The translations under genes and the position numbers were made by a program. Below, in pieces: positions 57,997-64,000 of a stretch of DNA of 64,000 nucleotides (positions within the stretch are counted from its first letter, which is position 1; each line of letters begins with the position of its first letter). Source of the DNA: Brucella anthropi ATCC 49188. Lineage in GTDB: Bacteria > Pseudomonadota > Alphaproteobacteria > Rhizobiales > Rhizobiaceae. The stretch lies in the NCBI RefSeq assembly GCF_000017405.1, contig NC_009668.1:1452001-1516000 (forward strand). The letters run 5' to 3'. Under the pieces are notes generated by a model that was not told where the DNA came from, did no database searches, and was given only the letters and a program-made list of their open reading frames with translations.

Positions 57997-59748
57997 TTAG
58001 ATGTAGGAGCGTTCAACCGGTTTCAGATTGAGCGGGTCTTCACCGCGCTTTAAAAGCCATGAATAGACCGGCGGCACACGGTCAGCGATCGATTCAACAT
58101 GAATATCGACAAAGCAAGGACCATCCTTCCACGCGAAAGCTTCCGCCAAGGCTATATCAACCTCATCGGCAGTTTTTGCCGTCCATGCTTTCAGGCCATA
58201 AGCTTCGGCGATTGCCTGACCTTTGGGGGCAAGAAAATCGACGCCAAAACATTGATTGTGCCCCTTCAACCTGTGCAAACCTTTGATCCAGCCAAATGTC
58301 GCGTTGTTGAACAGGATCAGAATGGCCGGCACCTGCAAACGAACAAGCGTTTCAAGCTCGCCTACCGTCATGCCGAAAGACCCATCGCCAAACAATCCAA
58401 TGGGACGCTTGTCCGGATCGGCACGCCATGCACCCACTGTGGCTGGAAGTGCTGATCCAAGACCACCAAAAGCACGCGGAATAGCAAACCGTGTTTCCTG
58501 ATCGTTGATCTTCAAGAAACGTGTCATATAGGGCGTTGGTGTACCTGCGTCAGAGTAAATCAGGGCTGGCTGTCCCGATTGACTCAATGCATCATTGAAG
58601 GAACGCACAACCCGTTCAGGACGCAAAGGCACACGCTCGTCATTCAAAGCTTCCTCAGCATGTTCCCAGAATATGCGCCTGCGAGCATTCAATTCCTCGA
58701 TCCAGCCATCGTGCTTTTTCGGTTCAATCGTCAGCTCGATCTGCAGTAATTCTTCAAGAACCAGCAATGCATCGCCCTGAATGGAGAGCAAGTTCTCATA
58801 GTTGTTGGCCATGATTTCAGGCGAAATATCGATCTGTGCAAGGCGCCGATTAAGCGTGATCTTGGGGAAGGTCCAGCCAATCGTCACGACAGAGCCGATG
58901 CGTGAGCCGACAAAAAGGGTAAAATCAGAATGTTCCAAAGCCCAATTGGCATGGGGATGATAACCATTGTCGCCGATCACCCCGATGGCCAGACGATGAT
59001 CATCATCAATCGCGCCCTGCCCCGTCATCGTTGTGCACATTGGAATGTTGTATTTCTCGGCCAGCCTCGAAATCTGATCGCCCGCTCTGGCACGATTGAC
59101 GCCGCCACCGGCAACGATCAAAGGTCGTTCCGCCTTTGCAATCAGTTCGAGCAGTTCATGTAGCTTCTGTTTTGGCGGCAGTGTCGGGAAAGCCGGGAAG
59201 GTTTTGCACTCTTCCTCAATGTGCAGTGAAATGCGCGCGGGATCGACCTCAGCGAGAAGCATGTCCTCGGGGATCTGGAGATGCACCGCACCCGGTTTAC
59301 CGGAACAAGCGACGCGAAACGCGCGACGGATGATTTCCGGCAATTTCTCCGCTGACTTCACCTGAACGGACAGCTTGGTCACGGGCTCAAACAGTTTGGC
59401 GCAATCAAGCTCGGTGAGAACACCACGCCCTTCTCCCGGCAAAGGAATATCGATGGTCAAAAGGATAACAGGTATCGATGATCCATTCGATTCAGCGACA
59501 GGTGGCAGCGAATACATAGCACCCGCACCTGACGGACACTCGAAAACACCGGGCTTATTGGAAAAACGGCCATAGGCATCCGCCATATAACCGGCAGAGC
59601 GTTCATCCCGCGCCATAACATGGCGGATTTCACCTTCACGTTGCTGGAGCGCTTCATAAAAAGGCACGTTGGTATCGCCCGGCACCCCGAAGATTGTCTC
59701 CACGCCATAGCCAATCAACATTTGGACCAAAATATCCGCGCCGCGCAT
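57997..59748 (-). CDS. Thiamine-diphosphate-dependent enzyme (acetolactate synthase / oxo-acid decarboxylase type)
   Basis: 583 residues from ATG 59748 after AAGGAG. The N-terminal Pyr domain has the catalytic Glu49 in ARDERSAGYMADAYGR, the middle domain PLIVAGGGVNRARA, and the C-terminal PP domain carries the TPP/Mg motif GDGSFGMTVGELETLVRLQVPAILILFNNATF. The family covers acetolactate synthase, oxalyl-CoA and 2-oxo-acid decarboxylases, and sulfoacetaldehyde acetyltransferase; the sequence does not decide between them for me. It stands alone, convergent with LysR. A role in using the 2-oxo acid from the D-amino-acid pathway is plausible inference. Confidence 0.88.
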   Translation of the reverse strand: MRGADILVQMLIGYGVETIFGVPGDTNVPFYEALQQREGEIRHVMARDERSAGYMADAYGRFSNKPGVFECPSGAGAMYSLPPVAESNGSSIPVILLTIDIPLPGEGRGVLTELDCAKLFEPVTKLSVQVKSAEKLPEIIRRAFRVACSGKPGAVHLQIPEDMLLAEVDPARISLHIEEECKTFPAFPTLPPKQKLHELLELIAKAERPLIVAGGGVNRARAGDQISRLAEKYNIPMCTTMTGQGAIDDDHRLAIGVIGDNGYHPHANWALEHSDFTLFVGSRIGSVVTIGWTFPKITLNRRLAQIDISPEIMANNYENLLSIQGDALLVLEELLQIELTIEPKKHDGWIEELNARRRIFWEHAEEALNDERVPLRPERVVRSFNDALSQSGQPALIYSDAGTPTPYMTRFLKINDQETRFAIPRAFGGLGSALPATVGAWRADPDKRPIGLFGDGSFGMTVGELETLVRLQVPAILILFNNATFGWIKGLHRLKGHNQCFGVDFLAPKGQAIAEAYGLKAWTAKTADEVDIALAEAFAWKDGPCFVDIHVESIADRVPPVYSWLLKRGEDPLNLKPVERSYI

Positions 59749-59995
59749 TCCACAACTCCTTCAGAAACTGACGGCCGAGAATAGACGCTATCATTTTCGG
59801 GCTGAACCATCGGATCGACGGCCGTAGCATATCAATGCCGACGAAACGCAGGTGTGGGGCGGCATGATCGCAAAAAGCGCACTAATTTTGATGCGACCGG
59901 ACCTGAATCATGAAACTTATGAGTGTTTTAGACGCCGGCTGTCGTAGAACACAGCTTCTGTAGTGATTTGTCTGTTGGCTGATTTACGTTGCTTC

Positions 59996-61042
59996 TCAAC
60001 TAGAACTAAACACGTTTTTGTGGCAAGCAAGAATCCAGAGGAGATAAAGTCCACCCAATAGTCCGGTCGTAAGACCAATCGGCATTTTGATGCCGAATGG
60101 CACATGCTGGCTTAACAAGTCAGCGCCGACCAGAAGGGTAGCTCCCATGAGCGCGCCCGATATCAGTGGGACATTCGAACTCGCTGTCAGACGCCGGGCC
60201 AGTTGTGGCGCTGCCAGAGCGACGAAGGCAATCGGTCCGGCGGATGCGGTAGCAACAGATGTCAGGGTGACCGCGACCAACACCATTGTCAGACGCGTAC
60301 GCTCCGGCTGGATGCCGAGCTGGCATGCTGCATCATCGCCCATTTCCAGCAGATTGACAGATTTGGCGTAGTAAAGTGCCAACGGCATGGTTACCGCGAA
60401 TCCGGCCATCGCCGGGACAGCATGTGCCCAGCTTCTTGTATTGAGTGACCCCGATAGCCAGAGTTGGGCCGACGCGGCCTGGTCCAGATCGCCCGCGACC
60501 AGCAGTACAGTATTGATGCCCGAAAGAATGGCCCCCACGCCAATTCCGACAAGGATGAGCCGATAGCCACCGGTTCGTCGCCCTTTGACAGCCAACATAA
60601 ACACAAGAACTGCCGCCGCCATTCCACTTGCAACGGCTGAAAGCGCTGTTTCAAGCGGACCGGCATTGAACAATATGATCTGTGCAATTGCGCCAGTTGC
60701 TGCGCCTGTCGTAAAGCCGATCACATCGGGTGATCCAAGGGCATTGCGCGAGATTGATTGGAAGATCGAGCCCGCCATGCCGAGTGAAGCCCCCACAAAC
60801 AAGGCCGTGACAAGGCGAGGCAAACGTACGCGCTGGATTATGCGGTCGGCGGTCGCATTGTCGCTTCCACCAAGAAGACTCGAGACGACCTGGGAACAGC
60901 TGAATGACATTGTACCTGTTGTGATATGGAAAACCGCAAGCAGCAGGATGGCTGCAAGCAAGAGGCAGCAGATCATCAATGGGCGCGATTTCCAGCGAAC
61001 AGAAACAGGACCTATTCGCAACATATTCATTGAACTGCTCAT
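59996..61042 (-). CDS. Ferric-siderophore ABC permease (FecCD family, second)
   Basis: 348 residues with about 9-10 membrane helices; family motifs RLPRLVTALFVGASLGMAGSIFQSISRNALGSPDVIGFTTGAA and GPIAFVALAAPQLARRL. It imports iron chelates through the inner membrane as a heterodimer with the permease encoded just upstream, with which it overlaps by 4 bases. It is the last gene of the leftward operon binding protein - permease - permease. Confidence 0.94.
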   Translation of the reverse strand: MSSSMNMLRIGPVSVRWKSRPLMICCLLLAAILLLAVFHITTGTMSFSCSQVVSSLLGGSDNATADRIIQRVRLPRLVTALFVGASLGMAGSIFQSISRNALGSPDVIGFTTGAATGAIAQIILFNAGPLETALSAVASGMAAAVLVFMLAVKGRRTGGYRLILVGIGVGAILSGINTVLLVAGDLDQAASAQLWLSGSLNTRSWAHAVPAMAGFAVTMPLALYYAKSVNLLEMGDDAACQLGIQPERTRLTMVLVAVTLTSVATASAGPIAFVALAAPQLARRLTASSNVPLISGALMGATLLVGADLLSQHVPFGIKMPIGLTTGLLGGLYLLWILACHKNVFSSS

Positions 61043-62073
61043 AGTTTCGTCAGCCGGAATTTGCGTACGACAAAGATGAAGAATGGCCCGCCGATCAACA
61101 TGGAGACAATCCCGGCTGCAACTTCCGAAGGTGCTGCAATCAGCCTGCCGATAATGTCAGCGCCTAGCAGCAGGATGGACGCCAGCAAAGCGGAATATGG
61201 CAGTATCCAACGATAGTCCGGGCCAGTGATGGTCCGGGCCAAATGAGGAGCAACCAGTCCGACGAACGCGATGGGGCCAGCTCCAGCAGTGGCGGAACCT
61301 GCCAGAAGCATTACGGAAAGACAGGCCAAAAGCCAGGTTACATGCAGGTTGACGCCCAGCGCAGCACCAAAATCCCTGCCCAGCGCCATTGCATTCAGGT
61401 TACCGGCGATCGACATCGCCACTGCAAGCCCTGCGATGACTGCCGGAGCCAGAATGGCGACGACATCAAGGCCGCGCCCCTCAACTGAGCCTGCGGCCCA
61501 GTGACGAAACTGATCAAGGACAGCGAGCGGTGCATTGATGACAACAATGCCCGTGACCGATGCAAGCACAACCGACAATCCGGCTCCGGCCAGCACCAGT
61601 TGCACGGGATTGTTCGCTTTGCCGTGGGCGTCTCCGAGAATGAAGACGGCAATTCCTGCAAGACCAGCGCCCGCAAATCCGAACCAGACATATTGCGCCA
61701 TTGTCGTCAGGTTAAAGGTCACGATCCCCAGAATGACAGCGACGGCTGCACCTGCATTGATCCCCAGCAGTCCCGGTTCGGCGAGCGGATTGCGCGTCAC
61801 AGCCTGCATGATAGCGCCAGCGGTTCCAAGAGCCATCCCTGCAATGATTGCAACGATGGTGCGCGGGATACGCAGTTCGCGAATGACAAGATGTTCGTTG
61901 TTCGAAAAATCAGGCTGCCATAGCGCATGGATGGTCTCGCTAAGGGCGATTGACCGGGAGCCCAGAGCAAGGCTGCAAAGCGCCATTGCGATCAAAACGA
62001 CGGCGGCAACAATAAGGCCCCGAACACGCCTCTTCTGCAATGGCATGACAAACTGCATCCCGTTTGACGTCAT
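61039..62073 (-). CDS. Ferric-siderophore ABC permease (FecCD family, first)
   Basis: 344 residues, ~9-10 membrane helices, with RELRIPRTIVAIIAGMALGTAGAIMQAVTRNPLAEPGLLGINAGAA and GPIAFVGLVAPHLARTITGPDYR. Overlaps the binding-protein gene upstream and the second permease gene downstream by 4 bases each, so the three are one translational unit. Confidence 0.94.
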   Translation of the reverse strand: MTSNGMQFVMPLQKRRVRGLIVAAVVLIAMALCSLALGSRSIALSETIHALWQPDFSNNEHLVIRELRIPRTIVAIIAGMALGTAGAIMQAVTRNPLAEPGLLGINAGAAVAVILGIVTFNLTTMAQYVWFGFAGAGLAGIAVFILGDAHGKANNPVQLVLAGAGLSVVLASVTGIVVINAPLAVLDQFRHWAAGSVEGRGLDVVAILAPAVIAGLAVAMSIAGNLNAMALGRDFGAALGVNLHVTWLLACLSVMLLAGSATAGAGPIAFVGLVAPHLARTITGPDYRWILPYSALLASILLLGADIIGRLIAAPSEVAAGIVSMLIGGPFFIFVVRKFRLTKL

Positions 62074-63032
62074 TTGCGAAAATTGGACGCGACAGCCTCG
62101 ATCATCTGGAGACCGGAATAATAGTCGATACGGAAAGAAGATGGTCCGAGAGGATAGACGTTATGATCGCGGACCGCAGGAAGGTTCGCCAATACTGGAT
62201 CTTCCAGCAATGCCTGGACGTCATTTTGTGAGCCGCGCAAAAGAAAAATGCTCTTGCCTGTGATCGCTGCCGAAAGGTTCTCGTGGGAAATGAAATCGAA
62301 ATCGGACCGGCGGGTGACATCCTTGGCTACCGTGTCGGGCAAGCCATCGACCTTGAAACCCAATGCTTGCAGAAGCTGTGACTGCGGGCTCGAAATTCTG
62401 CCGACCGAGTAACTGTTGCCAATATTGTAGCCGACGATTGTGACCGGTTCGCTGGGCGGCGTAATCGTTGCAGCCACTTCTGCAACCTTGGCGTCGAAAC
62501 GAGCGATCGTCGCGCCGGTCCCATCTTCCAACCCCAACGCCGTGCCGAGCTCAGTAGCAATCTCCTGCCAGCTCTGGTTGGAATAATTGACGACCAGCGT
62601 TGGAATACCTTGCGCTTTCAATTCACTGTAATGTTGGACGACACTATCCGCTCCGGTCGCCGATGCGATCAGCAGATCTGGTTCAAACCCGATAATGGCT
62701 TCCATGTCGAATTCGAGATTGGGATATAGCACTTCAACGCCGCGCTCATCGGCGACTTCTGCCCATTGAAGGAAGAAGCCCTTGTTATCTGTCAGCGGGC
62801 TTGGGGTCGTGGCGGCCGTCGCAACCAGAGGAGCGCCCATGGCCAGCAGAATGCCGGTTATACTGGGCGTGGTCGATACGATGCGAACGGGTTTGGCTTT
62901 CAGTGTGATTTCGCCCGCTTCATGCTCTACGGTGCGTGGCCAGACCTGCTCGGCGGCCATAACTGTCCGATATGGAGAAAACAGTATGACCATGGTGGCG
63001 AGAAGCAAGAAAATCGGACGTGCGGCTTGCAT
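62070..63032 (-). CDS. Ferric-siderophore periplasmic binding protein (FepB/FecB-like)
   Basis: ATG 63032 follows GGAGAATAGCC and gives 320 residues; a Met seven codons earlier lacks a site. A signal peptide (MQAARPIFLLLATMVILFSPYRTVMA) is followed by a type III binding fold: PVRIVSTTPSITGILLAMGAPLVA, GFEPDLLIASATGADSVV, IPTLVVNYSNQSWQEIATELG and AALTGKSI-type segments near the end. It delivers the chelate to the two permeases. It is divergent from the ATPase gene at 63253; a 20-base dyad lies between them. Confidence 0.92.
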   Translation of the reverse strand: MQAARPIFLLLATMVILFSPYRTVMAAEQVWPRTVEHEAGEITLKAKPVRIVSTTPSITGILLAMGAPLVATAATTPSPLTDNKGFFLQWAEVADERGVEVLYPNLEFDMEAIIGFEPDLLIASATGADSVVQHYSELKAQGIPTLVVNYSNQSWQEIATELGTALGLEDGTGATIARFDAKVAEVAATITPPSEPVTIVGYNIGNSYSVGRISSPQSQLLQALGFKVDGLPDTVAKDVTRRSDFDFISHENLSAAITGKSIFLLRGSQNDVQALLEDPVLANLPAVRDHNVYPLGPSSFRIDYYSGLQMIEAVASNFRK

Positions 63033-63192
63033 GGCTATTCTCCACCGACGCAAATTGGAAATCTTCAGACGGAAAGCTTTCCGAACGAATGCGCTACCAG
63101 CCAGCGTTTCGAATAGGAAAACACTGCGCCGTTATCGAACGAGGAGCGAGCGGTCTGCTTCAGCTTCGAAAACTGGAGCTGATTACTCCATA

Positions 63193-63212
63193 TTGCAGAA
63201 TGCGTTCTACAA
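63193..63212. promoter_or_regulatory. Dyad in the divergent siderophore promoter region
   Basis: TTGCAGAA (63193-63200) and TTCTACAA (63205-63212) are inverted copies at 7 of 8 positions around TGCG. The AGAA/TTCT core recalls the ICE box of the iron regulator Irr, but the spacing is one base longer than I remember for that site. A role in iron control is inferred from the position. Confidence 0.45.
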
Positions 63213-63252
63213 TGCAATACGAACAGCCTCGTGATTTCTCAAGGGACCAGCC

Positions 63253-64000
63253 ATGATGCAACGCCTGCATGCGGACGCCGTTACATTGCGCTACAACGAT
63301 CAGATTGTCGTCGAGAACTTGTCAGTCATTATTCCCGATACGTCTTTCACCGTCATTGTCGGCCCCAATGCGTGCGGGAAGTCCACATTGCTGCGTGCCT
63401 TGTCACGATTGCTTGCACCGGCCAGTGGAAAAGTCGTGCTGGATGGCAGGAATATAAGCCAATTTCCGGCAAAGGAAGCTGCGCGCAGGCTCGGTCTTCT
63501 TCCGCAAACCTCGGTTGCTCCCGATGGCATCACCGTTGCCGATCTGGTGTCACGCGGTCGTTATCCGCATCAGTCCTTTCTGCGACAATGGTCGGTGAAA
63601 GACGAAGAAGCGGTAGCACTCGCCATGGAAGCCACCCGCATTTCCGACCTCGCCAACCGTTCAGTCGACGAACTTTCCGGCGGACAGCGTCAGCGCGTCT
63701 GGATTGCGCTTGTGCTGGCCCAGGAAACACCGATCCTTCTGCTCGATGAACCGACAACCTATCTCGATATCGCGCATCAGATCGAACTTCTGGAATTGCT
63801 GGCGGAACTTAACCGCGAGGGCCGGACTGTCGTTGCCGTACTACACGATCTCAATCATGCCTGCCGATATGCTTCGCATTTGGTGGCCATGCGAAACGGG
63901 GCGATCATGGCGGAAGGCACTCCATCCGAGATCGTTACAGAAAAGCTGATGGAAGATGTGTTCGGCCTTGCATCGGTAATCATTACCGATCCGGTTTCGG
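63253..64000 (+). CDS. Ferric-siderophore ABC ATPase (FepC/FecE-like; 3' end beyond right edge)
   Basis: The frame opens at ATG 63253 (or the next ATG at 63256) and stays open to the window end, about 249 residues. It has Walker A VGPNACGKST, signature LSGGQRQRVWIALVLAQ, Walker B ILLLDEPTTYLD and the switch His in VLHDLNHACRY, all in FepC-like wording. It energises the permease pair encoded divergently. Only the last few residues should be missing. Confidence 0.93.
   Translation, partial: MMQRLHADAVTLRYNDQIVVENLSVIIPDTSFTVIVGPNACGKSTLLRALSRLLAPASGKVVLDGRNISQFPAKEAARRLGLLPQTSVAPDGITVADLVSRGRYPHQSFLRQWSVKDEEAVALAMEATRISDLANRSVDELSGGQRQRVWIALVLAQETPILLLDEPTTYLDIAHQIELLELLAELNREGRTVVAVLHDLNHACRYASHLVAMRNGAIMAEGTPSEIVTEKLMEDVFGLASVIITDPVS

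Noticed and set aside
1..64000. CRISPR arrays, insertion sequences, rRNA genes
   Set aside because: No regularly spaced repeats, no transposase or integrase signatures and no rRNA-like sequence were found on either strand.

Overview
The window looks like a chromosome segment of an alphaproteobacterium of the Rhizobiales, most probably the Brucella/Ochrobactrum group. This rests on a PodJ-like polarity protein, a DUF1236 protein, the Lhr/PdeM/exonuclease/ligase repair cluster, LsrB/RhaS-type sugar ABC systems and the general codon style. The species call is inference; no rRNA is present.

Left part (1-22.5 kb), core-like. A fatty-acid beta-oxidation operon runs leftward (acyl-CoA dehydrogenase, thiolase, FadJ-type multifunctional enzyme cut by the window edge). 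A LiuR-type MerR regulator gene lies nearby. Near-identical palindromes occur upstream of the beta-oxidation operon and upstream of a nitronate monooxygenase gene 16.6 kb away. Between them lie a podJ-like gene, a TauE/SafE permease with a TIGR02186 protein, and four repair genes arranged as two divergent pairs (helicase-pdeM leftward, exonuclease-ligase rightward). The helicase gene carries an in-frame palindromic repeat.

Middle (22.6-34.3 kb), accessory. It starts at a tRNA-Thr(CGT) gene followed by the C-terminal remnant of a phage-type adenine methylase. Next comes a compact metal or thiol stress module: a CueR/GolS-type MerR regulator, a GolB-like HMA chaperone, a 40-residue C-x7-C peptide, glutaredoxin, a 2Fe-2S/FAD reductase, a 58-residue Cys-containing protein, and a drug-type RND pump with its adaptor. 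Four MerR-type promoters with the same architecture (TTGACC, 19-bp spacer with TTGGAA) sit in two divergent intergenic regions and would join all of these into one regulon. It resembles the Salmonella gold regulon golS-golB-gesAB in a new arrangement. A DUF899/membrane protein/HTH-regulator/beta-propeller group follows.

Right-middle (34.8-51.2 kb): a sugar or polyol utilisation locus with a SorC regulator, a PfkB kinase, an Lsr/Rha-type ABC importer (two permeases), a second importer (one permease), a polyol-type SDR, DhaK+DhaL, a SorC-DhaK fusion protein and a second DhaL. Short TGACA/TGTCA dyads lie in the promoter regions.

Right end (51.3-64 kb): an Lrp-headed amino-acid operon (binding protein, permease, ATPase, D-amino-acid-dehydrogenase-type flavoenzyme, two Asp/Glu-racemase-family proteins), a divergent LysR gene, a thiamine-diphosphate enzyme, and a ferric-siderophore ABC importer whose ATPase gene runs off the right edge. 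No CRISPR array, insertion sequence or integrase was seen.
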